A DNA stretch of 64,000 nucleotides from Cyanophora paradoxa (Eukaryota > Glaucocystophyceae > Cyanophorales > Cyanophoraceae): NCBI GenBank assembly GCA_004431415.1, contig QPMI01000490.1:1-64000 (forward strand), written 5' to 3'. The notes below the pieces were generated by a model, which worked only from the letters and a program-made list of their open reading frames with translations, was not told the origin of the DNA and made no database searches. Within the stretch, counting starts at the first letter, position 1; every line of letters begins with the position of its first letter. This document shows positions 21,537-32,941 of this stretch, piece after piece. The translations under genes and the position numbers were made by a program.

Positions 21537-22382
21537 TAGGGCTGCGCCCAGTGAGGTCCGCGGGCTCACTTTGTGAGTGAGCTTTTTGCGTCCCACTCAC
21601 TCAGTCACTGTAGTGAGCAGCGGGTACGTTTTCGTATACGCGAAAAACGACCTAAAACGACCTAAAACGACCCAGATTTTGCCGTGTTTTCAGGCGCTTC
21701 GTGCCGTAACTGCCAGCTGTTTCCGCGGGCTTCTAAAATGTCGAGACTCTGAGAGGTCGTTTCGAATCTCAAATTGGTCATGGTCAGCATCGCGCGCGGT
21801 GCTGCTAGCGCTACGCTATGCGCATGTAGATCTGACTCAAAAGTACCCCCGGCCCAAATCGTTAGGTGGGGCGCCTGGGTCGTGATTTCATGGCGCCAGA
21901 TACCCCCCCGCGCGGCGCGGGCTGAGGTCTGGCTCACTCGCCCCATACATTTTTCTTTGTACGAGTGAGCCAAAATCCTCACTCAGTGAGTGGAGTGAGA
22001 CCCTCGACCCTCCACTGATCTCACTGGACCCAGCCCTAATCCGGATCCGGATCCGGGCCGCGGCCGGTACTTTTTTTTGCAAAAGTGGACGTCGCATTGA
22101 TACACCACGGCACATGTATCAATGTTCTACGTGACGTGCCCTTCCGACCGGTCAACTATCTAGCCGAAGGTGCTAGCTAGGTGCCGGCCATGGGTCGCGG
22201 GCCGCGGCCGGTACGAGGTCCCCCGGCAGCGGGCGCGCGAGGGTAGGAGGTGGAGCTCGAGCGGGCGCTAAATCTAGTACTAGTACTGATACTTGTTGCG
22301 CGTTCATGCAAACAATCCGAATTACCTGCAGCTGATCGATGCAGCACAGCTATATAGCTAGCTACCAATATTAATAGCGCTC
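21436..22382. repeat. Direct repeat pair (21436-21501 and 22308-22382)
   Basis: Both copies read approximately CAAACNNTCCGAATTACCTG, CAGCTGATCGATG, then AGCTAGCTACCAATATTAAT and AGTGCTC or AGCGCTC. They flank the hAT-type element at 21537-22038 and the palindromic DNA around it. A segmental duplication or a larger composite repeat would explain them. Confidence 0.75.
21537..22038. mobile_element. Non-autonomous hAT-type element A (502 bp)
   Basis: The element starts TAGGGCTGCGCCCAGTGAG; its other end, read on the complement, is TAGGGCTGGGTCCAGTGAG. It is flanked by a perfect 8-bp target duplication ATCCGGAT (21529-21536 and 22039-22046). Subterminal regions carry many CACTCA/GTGAGTG motifs in both orientations. 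A short CCTAAAACGA tandem lies near 21650-21670. No transposase is encoded. The 8-bp duplication plus TAGGG-type ends fit the hAT superfamily. Confidence 0.9.
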
Positions 22383-22829
22383 TTCACGACTCTCCTCCTC
22401 TCGCGATTGCAGACCCCCGCCGCCGGGAGGTCGATGTCGTACCCCATCATTCCTTCTACCCTTCCGATTTTCATCCCTCAGCACTCTCGCTCCTCCCTAT
22501 TTACCCGGTTTAATTCTGATGATATATACGAAATATTTCAAAATTACGGGCGCCGGCTACTATAGGTATTAAATATTTGAATTCTGCGTGAAAATTATAT
22601 ATGTTGTCCGGATATCGATCTATCCTTCTGGCATTTTAAACATTTCCGTGCCGGCGGAGACCTGATACAGACCAGAGGCTGCACTGCCCCGGGGCAGGAA
22701 TGTTTATAGTACAGTATTCAATGATTAGTACTATGAATCGTCTATGATATACTATGATATACGTAGTACTATATATGAACTTCGGAAGTTAGCTACTGCC
22801 ACCTACTCGCTACGAGTTATGGCTCTATG

Positions 22830-23353
22830 TAGGGTTGCCGGTAGGAAGTTTCCATGCATGGAAACTTCCTAGGAAGTGCGAAGTTTCCGTTTCTGTTTCC
22901 ATGGGGGGATGGAAACTTCCTAGGAAACTGGCGCTCTCATACAAAAGCCGCGGTTGGAGCCACGGCGGAAACCCCCTGAAACGCACAGTTCGAGGCTCCA
23001 GAACGATGTCTTAAGTGTAATAACCGGCATCACATTCGAAAACAAGCTTAGTTGCGTCAGGAATCAAGCACTTTCAGGCTTCTGCCAGGCTGGGTCCCTG
23101 TGTGAAGGCCTACTTATACCCCCCCTGAGCCACCCACAAAATGCTTGTGTCTGCAGCGAATTAACGCATCAGGAACGTGAGATAGCACAGAAAAGGCATC
23201 CAGACAACTCTAAACGCCCTGTCTTACGCGAGAACAGTCGCGAGACGCGCTGGTATGGGAAAGTTCGGAAGTTTCCTAGGAAACTATGGAAACTTCCTAT
23301 CAGTTTCCGTTTCCATGGGGGCGTAGGAAACTTCCTAGGAAGCGGCAACCCTA
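22830..23353. mobile_element. Non-autonomous hAT-type element B (524 bp)
   Basis: Ends TAGGGTTGCCGGTAGGAAGT and, on the complement of the right end, TAGGGTTGCCGCTTCCTAGG. The perfect 8-bp duplication GCTCTATG is at 22822-22829 and 23354-23361. Both subterminal regions repeat GGAAGTTTCC/GGAAACTTCC many times. The middle (about 22950-23240) is non-repetitive, with a plus-strand frame of about 130 codons that shows no recognisable domain; it is probably not a gene. Confidence 0.92.
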
Positions 23354-24160
23354 GCTCTATGGCGCGATTTCCGCCATACAAACCTTTTTCCGAGTCAAGT
23401 TGATTGACTCAACTCGGCAGAGGCCTCGACCACTGCCAATGGCCGCCCGGTCACCGGGTGCCCGGTTTCGAGTCAAATTAGTGTTGCCAGGTGCCCGCGT
23501 TTTCCCCGTACTAATTCGACTTGAAAATGCCAGTGTATTCTGATTGGGCACGTGACAGTATATTTCGCATGCTATATAAAAGCTGCTGTTGGCAGTTACT
23601 AGCCGGCAGTTACTAGGACTGTACCAGGTAGCTACTAGAACCTTCCAGGTAGCTAATTTACATAAGGGCAAGATCTGCCAGCCGCGCATCCGGCGCCTGC
23701 CAATCTGGAGTTTGCCCCCAGTTCGCCAGGAAACTCCGCCTAAGGCCCATAACTCGTAGCGTATCATAGTATATATACGTACTGCCAGGCTACTGCCAGG
23801 CTGGCCGCAAGTTCCGCAACTGGCCGTTACTACTGGCGGCGAGTCCGGATGGCGATATGAACTACCGGCAGTACTTGCCAAGTTGGCAAGTGTACCCGCC
23901 GTTACCCGGTGTCATTATACCGCCGGCTACTAGCCCAGCTAGCCAAGTAGTAGGCTAGCCGCGAGCCGCTAGCGCTGTCTAAGATCGAAGTTAGATCTAT
24001 GTTAGATGAGAACTTAGATCTAGCTCGGCTATTAGAAATATAGTACCTATATGAGGCTATATCATAGTATATAGGCTGGTAGAAATATTTAGTATGCTGC
24101 ATATTGTATATTTTTGTTTTTGGTAAATTTCATGGCATATATGGCTTGGCCCGTTATGGC

Positions 24161-24679
24161 CAGTGATGGAATTAATAATAACCCCAAAAATGGGACTTTA
24201 TAAGAATGATTATTAATAGTTAATAATAAGTTATTAGTAGATTAATAATTACTTCCTCATAGAAGCGCGAAACCACGTTGAAGGAGCGTTGCCGCGCGGT
24301 TCTGGTGCTAAACACTCGTATATAAGCTGCCTGAGCATTGCGAGTGCCCTCTTTATCTGTTGGGGGTCGAATAAAAGGGTTAAAGTGCGACCAAGGGGGT
24401 ACTGGATGGTCTGGAGCTGCCGTCTGATCAGCTTATGAGCATCATATCAAGCTGCAGAAGTGCCCAGAAGGTCTCTAGACGTGTATAGAACTGCTTTGTA
24501 TCGCTCTAGCATGCACAGACTCGTCATAGAGTGCAAGAAATGGTGTGTCTACGGGTACCCCCCCAAACTAATAAACGTTATTAATAAGAATGGCTGTTCC
24601 GGGACCTTACTAATAACGTATTATTAATACGTTATTAATAAAATATTATAAGTACTTATTAATAAAGTGCCCATCACTG
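24161..24679. mobile_element. Non-autonomous hAT-type element C (519 bp)
   Basis: Termini CAGTGATGG...CCATCACTG, flanked by perfect 8-bp duplications GTTATGGC (24153-24160 and 24680-24687). AT-rich subterminal arms are built from TTATTAATAA-type words. The central ~300 bp has no open frame of note. Shares its terminal 9 bp with element D. Confidence 0.92.
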
Positions 24680-24910
24680 GTTATGGCTTGGCCGATGGCA
24701 TCATTAATATTGGCATGCCATGATCATCGGATGGGCGGCGCGGCGTGACTCATGATCATGCAGTGATTCGGTGCCACTGATATCGATCATGATTCCATAC
24801 TAGTACTACGGTCACCGGGTACTATGAGTCTACTAGGCTAGATCTCGAGTCTATGACATGCATCTGCTTAGGATGCATCTCAGAGTCTCGAGCTCCGCCG
24901 GGCCTGAGGG

Positions 24911-25181
24911 CAGTGATGGCATTTTTTCTAGAAACATTTCTATAAACAATTTCGAAATCAATTTCGAAATTGTTTCCGAAAAGGTCCCGAGAGACCCCCC
25001 TAATTAGGAATTGTTTCTAATAAAGGAAAGCATAAGAAGGTTAAAGGGAGCGTCAGGCATCAGCAGAAGGGCCCTCGGGAGGGGCCCCTGATTTCGGAAA
25101 TATTTCGGAAATATTTCCGAAATATTTCGGAAACGTTTCCGAAATGGTCCATTTTTGGGTTAATTCCGAATACCATCACTG
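24911..25181. mobile_element. Non-autonomous hAT-type element D (271 bp)
   Basis: Termini CAGTGATGG...CCATCACTG with perfect 8-bp duplications CCTGAGGG (24903-24910 and 25182-25189). The interior is made of TTTCGAAAT/ATTTCCGAAATATTTCGG palindromic repeats around a short unique centre. Same terminal sequence as element C but an unrelated interior, so the two are distinct families that one transposase could mobilise. Confidence 0.92.
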
Positions 25182-26279
25182 CCTGAGGGGCCTCCGGCCC
25201 TCCAGGCTCCAGGCAGACTCCGGCCGGGATAATATCGATATCATAGTATATTATTTACTGTATATATATGGCCCTGCATGCTGAATCCCGCCGCCGGGTC
25301 CCTGAATCGGACATGATATGGCCCATCATATGGGGCCTCTCTAGTAGTCTCTATATAGCTACTAGGCTTGCTCGATCTCGGCCTAGCGGCCCTAGCCTAG
25401 TAGGCCTGGGCCATGATTCCCATGAATTGACGTCGACGACAGTCGGACCGACTCGGACGCTTACGTCGACGTGAAGTTTTTTTAACGTGCACGTCGTCGA
25501 CGACTCGTCGTAGCCGACTCGTAGGTGCCATCACACGTGCACCGTCATGCCACCGTGCACGGTGCATCATATGCATATGCATCTGATGCGTTCATCGACA
25601 TCACTGAGTCATCTGCGCGCGGCGGCCCGCCGGCGGGGCCTTGCAATTTGCAATTGGGCCCGGGCCCGCGCCGGAGGCTCCGGAGCCCCGGGGGGCCGGC
25701 GGGGGCCGGCCCGGCCGGGCCCGCGGGCCCGGGGCGGGGAGCGGCAGGGGCTGAGACCCGACCCGACTCGGCGACTCCCGACTCCGAGGCTCCCGAGTCC
25801 CGAGGGCCGGGGCGCCGGCCGGGGCCGGGAACGTTTAGTCCGGGCCGCGACTGGTACCGGGGCCGGGGCGCCGGGGCCGGGCTGGGGCGGGGGGGATCTG
25901 GAGGGGAGCTTCCCGAGGGGGAAGGAGCTCGAGGGGGAGGGGGGGGGGGAGGGAGGGAGGGGGGGGGAGGGGGGCAGGGGGAGGCCTATATATCTAGGGG
26001 GGCGCCAAAGCTGCTGCTTGTCGAGGCATCCTTCGGCAAGTAGCGTTTTTTAAAAAATTAATTCATGCACACCCTCCGAGGCTCCTCCTCAACCTTAAGC
26101 TTCTAGCCTAGTAGATCTGTGTCCGACGGTCCGTGCAGGTATGCGCGCAGCCCAGGCATGCGCGCAGCCCGTGCACGTGGCGCTAGCTGGGGAGATCGCA
26201 AGCCCCATATATGCATGCGCAGTAAGCCAAATTTAATTTATAAAGCTTTAATTTGCCGAGCCTCATTTATAAGCCTTTG

Positions 26280-26294
26280 AAGTGAATATTCAGA
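26280..26294. repeat. Left target-site duplication of the LINE
   Basis: AAGTGAATATTCAGA here is repeated exactly at 34096-34110, directly after the LINE poly(A). The bases outside differ on the two sides, so this defines the insertion boundaries. Confidence 0.9.
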
Positions 26295-26407
26295 CAATAT
26301 AGGTACCCCCCCGCGCTGCGGGAGCGCGTCTGTTAGCCCAGACGCGTGCACGTCTCTCACGTCAACCATCTGGATCGTAATCTGTGGCTCTAGACGAGCT
26401 TGAGCGT

Positions 26408-27592
26408 ATGCCGCGATCAGAGCAGAACCGGGCGACAGCCAACTTCGACCTTGCCCCGCTGCAGGCGGAGTGGCAGCGGCTGTTTCCGACTAGCGCTGTG
26501 CCATTGACAGTGCTCACGCTTGTTACTGTTGCGACCGTCGCCCAGCTCTATCCGCCAACCTTCAGTTATGCTAGCATCATTCCTCCGACTGCTTGGACCT
26601 TCTACACGCAGCCGGCCTTCGATGCGCTACAGCAGCTGATCACTGAGCGTGTGAGCGCTCTTACCAGCGAGCCAGCGCATTCGGTCGCGCGCTGGGGTCG
26701 CGGTTTTCTTGTGATCTTCAGTAGTACTGCGCATTGTGAGCGGTTCCTGACATCGGTCGGTGCAGCTGGCCTCCAGTTGGCCGTTCCAGCCCTTGGCATT
26801 CTTGCGGCCGCTTGGATTGTCGGCCGTGAGCCGACGCCGCCGGCGGGCGGTCTGCCTCCTGACCCTGGCCAGCCGCCGCTTCAGCGCCCGCAGGGCCAGG
26901 ATCACTGGATCTGGCTTGAGAAGTTTCAGCATCGGCCCGATGAGGACCCTATCCGCCATTGGCTGGCGCAGCGCGGCCTGAAAGTCCGGCACATTCATTA
27001 TCAGCAGCGGGGCATGCCAGCCGGGATTATGAAGATCTATCTCTCTGAGCTGCCCCCGCTCGATGTGCAAGTTGCTCTTCCTAATACGGTTACCTTTGGC
27101 GACGGGCTTGAGCTTCGTGTGGCGGCCAGCTGGCGGGACTGCCGCCTGTATGGTTGCGGAGGCCGGCCTCACCTTCCTCATCCCCTAGCTGACCATCACC
27201 CTCTCTCTCTGAATTTCATACCTCCAAACTCTCCGCCGCGTCCACTCCGTCCTCAGCGTCCCGGCCTCAGAAGGCGGCCCGCAAGGAGACAGCCGCAGCT
27301 GGGCCCAGCGCAGCTGCAGATAAGCCTGCAGCTGATCAGTTTACTTATTCTTACCCAGCAACTGGCCCGCGTTGGACAGAGGCAACTGGTCCTATGGGCC
27401 TTGAGCTCTCCGCCCGCCAGGGCCTGACGGACAGCTCTCCAAGCCTGCCCACCGCATTGTCTTCCCCTTCAGGCCATTCTCCAAGCCCGGGCCGGGAAGG
27501 CCTCTGCCGCACCTCCCGCCCCCTCTGGCTCCGCTGGCGGCCCTTCGGACATGGCTATAGACCCGGTGAGCTCTTTCTTTTTGTTCAGATCT
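26408..27592 (+). pseudogene. LINE ORF1
   Basis: ATG at 26408 (an upstream in-frame GTG at 26384 is not needed). The frame is open to 27427, but after about 27170 the plausible reading moves to another frame (PSSASRPQKAARKETAAAG and on to 27592). That indicates a frame change near 27170-27220. The N-terminal half is Leu/Thr/Val-rich. A segment around HWIWLEKFQHRPDEDP to VTFGDGLELRVAA could be an RRM-like or ORF1-type RNA-binding fold, but I cannot confirm it. The product would coat LINE RNA. Confidence 0.55.
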
Positions 27593-28036
27593 AATAGGGG
27601 TGTACAGTTGGTGGCCCCCCGGCTGCGCTGCAGTTGGGGTTGTGGACTGCCAAAGCTGCACTGCAGCTGCGGCATGATGCCAAGGCTGCGCTGCAGCTGC
27701 GGCACCTTGAACTTGCAATTGTTCTGATCTGGGCTTTAAAACTGGATTACTGTTTAAATACGATGCATAGACATCTCATAAATTGGCACTCTTATTACTT
27801 TTTTCAACTCGCCCTCACCTTGTTTCTGAGCGCAGCCCGCTGGCCTGCCCACGGAGATGACGAACATGCAGATCGCTGCCGCCGGCCGTACAATTCCAAC
27901 ACGCGTTCGGGTTGCCGGTTCTGGCACTGGTGCCGGTTCTGGCACTGGCAAGTAGGGTCGTCTCGTATTTTGCCCTTCTTCAATTTAAGCTTGTACATAG
28001 TTTTCTCTGGATTCTTTAAACCACCGTGATCATACT

Positions 28037-28830
28037 ATGGCCATCAATATTGTCTCCCTGAACGTTGCAGGGAAATTAGTAGGAGACACAAGCTTCTGTG
28101 CTTCACTTGGTATGCACCACGTTGATTATCTCCTTAAGTGTGCTCGTGAACAGTCTCGCAAATCCATAGTTTGTTTACAGGAAACTCACGTATCGAGTAA
28201 AGTAGACGCTGCTTTTCTGCAAGGCAAGTGGGGGGCTACCCCTTCGTACTGGGCTTTCAATCCAGAAGTTGCCAGTCAAGGTGTAGCTACTCTCTTCCCT
28301 AATAAGCGATTTAGCATTACCTCGCTAGCTCCTGCACAGAGTTCCCGGCTGCAGCTGTTCCTGTTGTGCTCTGGAACTGTAAATATTTACCTGTGCAACA
28401 TTTACGCACCTGTTCAGGATGCTGAACGGTTAGGCTTCTACGAGACATTGTGTCATACTCTGGAGTCGGTCGTTCCTGTGGGGTCCCATTTAATCTTATG
28501 TGGTGATTTTAACTTTCACCTTTTGCCTTCTGACGCGAACAGTACTTCGGGGCGGGTGTCGCCCCTGCATCCTTTGAAGCGGTTTGCTCGCAATATCAAC
28601 TCCAGGATGTTGCATCGCTTTGTACGGATGAGCGCCGGTCTAATCGATTTAAAACATTTTATCGGACTAATGCCCAGGCAGCCTCGGGGGCCGTCGAATC
28701 TCGTCTAGATTATTTCTTTGTCTCTCAATCCCTACTCGCATGGAACCCAGTGCTCGTCCCATGGATGAAATACACTTCCAGACATCTTGATAGGCCTCTT
28801 TCTGATCACATTGGAATTCAACTCACGCTG
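28037..28830 (+). pseudogene. LINE ORF2, endonuclease domain
   Basis: ATG at 28037. AP-endonuclease-like motifs in order are: MAINIVSLNVAG, CLQETHV, LCNIYAPV, LILCGDFNFHL, then, after a frame change near 28660, RLDYFFVSQSL and LSDHIGIQL. These correspond to the N, QE(T), Y-P, GDFN, D-Y/F and SDH blocks of LINE endonucleases that nick target DNA. The catalytic residues look intact, so the domain could be functional apart from the frame break. Confidence 0.8.
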
Positions 28831-30503
28831 TCCCTCCAGTTCATCAGCGTGGGCCGGGTCGCTGGAAGATGCGATGGGACCTTTATGGGAAGAACCCAGC
28901 GTATCTCGCTGAAATTCGGAAGGTTTTTCAGATGTGGCGTGCTGAGTGGCCTTCGCCTGCATCCGATTCTATTCTTCGCTTCGAAGCTCTTAAACGGTAT
29001 CTACAGACTGCTCTCTCTGCGTGGGAGTCGACTGAGCGGCGCAAGAATAAGTCGGCTTACTGGTCTGCCATGAAACGTCTCGAACGTCTCATCACCGCCT
29101 ATTCGCAGGGCGAGATCTTACGGGACAGTTTCTTGAGTGGCCGCTCTGCTCTTTATAGAGAGCTGCGGGAGCGCATGCCTCAAGTGTGTAGGGCTGCCGT
29201 TCAAGCTGACTCGCTATTCTCAAGTCAGAACGAGGCCACATCGAGGCGGGAGTTTTTCACTCATTATTTCGGAACTGCTGAGCAGGAGACCGGATGTGAG
29301 AATAAACTCCGGCCGGCCAACACCCGGATCCTCTTATGCTTCTGATAATCCCTTTGTGCTTATGACGTTGTCGGCAGCTCATTTCGCTGATTTATACGAT
29401 GGTCAGCAAGCTCAAAGTGTGGTGGCGGCGCATCGTGATGAACGGGCTGAATGTGCGTCACTGTATGCGCCTTATAAACTCATTCCGCGGGAGGCCGTGG
29501 ATCTCGATACCCCACTGGCCGCCTATGAATTGTTGCAATCGTTTAAGGATATATCTGGGCTTAGAAAATCCCCTGGACTTGATGGTTTAGTACCTGAATT
29601 TTATAGTACTTTCTGGGGCGACATTGGTCCAGATTTTATGGAATACCTTAAGGCTATGCATAATCGGAAGGCGGCCCCTGGCTCGCTACGAGATATCCTC
29701 ATTGTCCAATTCCGAAACCTGGTACGGATGCGACTTTGGTCACTAACCGTCGGCCTATCGCTCTATCGAATGTAGAGGAGCGAGCAGTCGAGCGGGCATT
29801 ATCTAACCGCTTGACCCCTATCATGCCCCGCTTAATATCAAAATATCAGTCGGGTTTTATCACCAAACGTTCTGCGGTGCATCAATTTATGCTCGTATAT
29901 TTATTGATGTATTATGAGGGGATAATCCCGATCTCGAGGAACTTTGTTTGGGGTTCCTTGATTTCTCCAAAGCCTATGATCGGGTGAATTGGGAGTTTCT
30001 TTTCTGGACCTTGAATCAATATGGATTTGGGTCATACTTTACTGACTGGGTCCGTCTTTTGTATTCTGATCTGTCGGGGATGATCCATATTAATGGCTGG
30101 ACAACGCCTCGGTTTCCCATCCGGTGCGGAGTCCGGCAGGGTGGTCCTCTATCGCCATATCTATATAATTTGTGTGCGCATCTATTAATCATGTTAATCG
30201 ATACTGAACCCCGTATACGCGGGGTGCAAATTTCTGGGCGGTCCATATGCAAGGTCCTCCAGTTTGCTGATGATACTGTTCCCCTTATTGCCTCCTTTGC
30301 GGAATTCCCATTTGGGACGCTCTCATTAAGAAATTTCAACGGTTAACAGGGGCGAAAATTAATCTCGAAAAATCGCATATACTACCCATGCACTCAAATT
30401 TATCTCTTCCACCTGCTTGTCCTTTTGAGCGTATGAAGGTTGATCCTTCTGAGATTTCCGCAGATGCCAAGATCGCCAAATATCTCGGGTTCCTCTGGAG
30501 CTA
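28831..30503 (+). pseudogene. LINE ORF2, linker and reverse transcriptase domain
   Basis: Reads in several frames with breaks near 28870, 29345, 29730, 29960 and 30345. RT landmarks: KSPGLDGLVPEFY (about 29565-29605), RRPIALSNVEERAVERAL (about 29745-29800), the A-motif FLDFSKAYDRVNW (29950-29990), RCGVRQGGPLSPYLYN (about 30120-30170) and the C-motif QFADDT (30262-30280). It would copy the LINE RNA at the nicked target. The FADD catalytic pair is present. The breaks are single-base-type frame changes, not deletions of motifs. Confidence 0.8.
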
Positions 30504-32941
30504 GTGCATGACCGGTTTTGGAATAAAAAGACTGCTGCTCTCGTTCTGCGCGCACAGTCAGTTAACCGGAATCGGATGCCTCTACGCTCTGGTGTTTTAC
30601 TTGCGTGGGCTGCTATTGTGGGATCACTACATTATCCGCTGTATATTTTAGAACCGGGAGGTGATCGTTATAAAGCTTGGAGTAATTTAATCCGCAACTT
30701 TTCGGGTGTACGCGGCTCCGTATCTACATATGTTACGGCGCTTCCGTTTAAAGACGGTGGATTAAATTGCCCAGATATTGTTACGTTTTCGCTGGCTTTA
30801 AAATCTAAATGGCTTGCCTTCCTTAACGACCCGGCCTGTTCAGCTCCTTGGAAGGAATATATTCAATACCAAATAGACCGTCAGTTGGCTCCATTCTCTT
30901 ATGCTAATGTCATTTTGGGGCTTGATGTGTCTGCCATCTTGCCAAGATTGCATTTGCCACCGCTTTGGCAGATGCTGTTTGAGGCGTGGCGAGATCGTCA
31001 AGCCGTTGCATCTCCTACAACCGTGCATCAAATTTTGACCCAGCCTATTTTTCTTAATCCTTTATATGTTCTTCCTAGTGACATTGCAGCACAGACACAT
31101 ACTGAGTTTGCGAGAGCCGGTGTACAGCGCGTCGCTGACATTTGGGATGTACAGTTGCACCGATTTCGTGCTCCCCTGCAATGCTAGTTGATTATACTGC
31201 TGCCTTTGATCAAATTTGTCGTGCCCTGCCATCCAGTTGGCTTACAACGCTTACTGCTAATGCCGTACCGGAACGTTTCTTATGGTATAAATCGAAAGAT
31301 GATAAATATGTGTATCTGAGGGGTCCCTCGGGCTTTTTTGTGGCCTTCCCTCTTTTTGAAGGTGAGATTGTCCCACGGGTGTTGGATTTCGTCCCGTGGC
31401 CCCGTGGCCGCCCTCCAGATCCGCTCTTGTACCCTGGCGTACCAGCTGGCCTCTTGCCGCTTCATGTGCTCTCCTCCCAGTATTTTATTTCTTTGCGCAG
31501 AGGTTCGCGTCCAATTCTGGTTTCGCTTGGCACGGGTTCGACAGCTACGCTTTCCTACAGCAATTTTGCTTTCACATTCGATAAGATGCTCACGCTTCAG
31601 GGCTTTTCTGTTCGGCGCTTTTACCAGCTCGAGGTACAGCGACTGTGGCGGGTGCGGAGTAGGGCTAAGATGCCTTCAGAACACTGGGGTCTGGATCTCC
31701 CTCTTAATCGCGTGTCTCAGCTCGTCGCCCTTCGTGCCTTTCCTATGCTGTGGCTCGATGTCCTCTTCCGTCTCCGATATAAGGCTTTCCCATCTTTACA
31801 ACGGCCGCCGGTCGCGGCTATTTTCTGCCGCGCTTGTAATGATGGGCAGCATCGTTCAGTGCGGCACGTTTTCTTTGATTGCCCTGTGGTGCAGGGTTTT
31901 TGGCGGGCCATGCATGCTGAGCTCACATCCTTAGCAGAGGCTTTGCCCGAGGACGTGCAGCCCTCTTTACCATTGCCTCCTATTACGTTCTCCGCTATTC
32001 TAGATCCACAAGTTCCCGGTGTTGCGGGGACATTGATCACATCTTCTGTGGATGCCGATTTCTGTGTTCGGTATCTCGGTTATATTTTGGCGGGCATTTA
32101 CGCAATTTTTCAGCTGTCCCGTGCATATCTCTCACCCGATAATTTACTTGCTGAGCGGGTACCAGTGTACTCCGTTAATGCTCTGCTAAACCTGTGGAAA
32201 CGTTTTCTGGATATTCTCGAGATTACGTTGCCTCCTGCTGTCGAGCGCATTGAGCTTCTTCGTTTACGGCATTTAGGGGAGGGCTCTGATTACGATGGTT
32301 CAAACCCTGAGTCACGTGACCGCCCTAGCCCCCTCAATCTATTTTTGATGCGAGCTTCTTTTCTGTGCGCGGAGCTATCCCTCTACAGCGCTCGGGCCCC
32401 CAGCAGTCGCGGTCCCGGGCCCCCTGCAGTCGCTACCCCTAGGCCTGCTGCTACAGTTAATGGCGTCGGCGTGAATCCTCAAGTTCAGCACATTGCGAGG
32501 CCATCTGCTAGCGCTGATACAGCTTCGGTCCCGGCTCCCTCGAGTTCTCGTTTGAGCTCGTCTGCCGATGCTAGCGCTAGCGCCGCTTCTGCCTCCACAT
32601 TAATATGCCCTATTTGTGGGAAGAACTTTCAGTCTTCTGCTGATCGTGACCGTCATGTTCGGGCTGATAAACATCCTGCTAACGCCCGTGGCGTTCGCCG
32701 ACCTCGAACCCCCTCTAGTTCAGAGAATCCTCCAGATCCTGTGCCTCCTGCCCAGCGCCCCCGCCTCCAGTCTCCGGATCCGGCACCCCCAGTGCTTGCT
32801 CCAGCTCCTGCAGCTGCGGCTACATATGCCGAGCCCCGTCAGCCTGTTCCGACTTTGCGACGGATTCGCTCCCCTGCACCCTCACCGTCGCCACCTGCTC
32901 AGCGGCTCCGTACTTCCCTGCCCCCCCTAGTCCTTCTCTGA
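30504..32941 (+). pseudogene. LINE ORF2, C-terminal region with zf-RVT-like and C2H2 fingers
   Basis: Two long open segments (30504-31187 and 31142-32941) overlap with a frame change near 31150. The second (599 codons) includes FCRACNDGQHRSVRHVFFDC (about 31825-31885), the Cys/His cluster of the zf-RVT type that follows many plant and algal LINE RTs. Near 32605 is a C2H2 zinc finger, CPICGKNFQSSADRDRH. Between them is Ala/Ser/Pro-rich sequence. A terminal C2H2 finger in ORF2 is not standard for L1 and may help target or RNA recognition. Confidence 0.75.

Larger units (their letters stand above)
21240..26200. other. Gene-free block crowded with short palindromes
   Basis: Overlapping 6-12 bp palindromes and near-palindromes dominate outside the transposon interiors. 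Examples are GATCCGGATCCGGATC (22041-22056), CTAGCTAGC, TAGTACTAGTACT (22275-22287), GGGCCCGGGCCC (25657-25668), CCGGCCCGGCCGGGCC (25706-25721) and ATCATATGCATATGCAT (25565-25581). The base composition swings from AT-rich to extremely GC-rich (25620-25990). A G-run tract is at 25930-25985. Open frames in it reflect composition only. It contains four hAT-type elements and ends just before the LINE insertion. Confidence 0.7.

Noticed and set aside
22954-23403. 149-codon frame inside and beyond hAT element B
   Set aside because: It crosses the element's right end and duplication and shows no recognisable domain; not a transposase.
25525-26053. Two ~170-codon Gly/Arg/Pro-rich frames
   Set aside because: Due to extreme GC richness and G runs; no splice or domain support.
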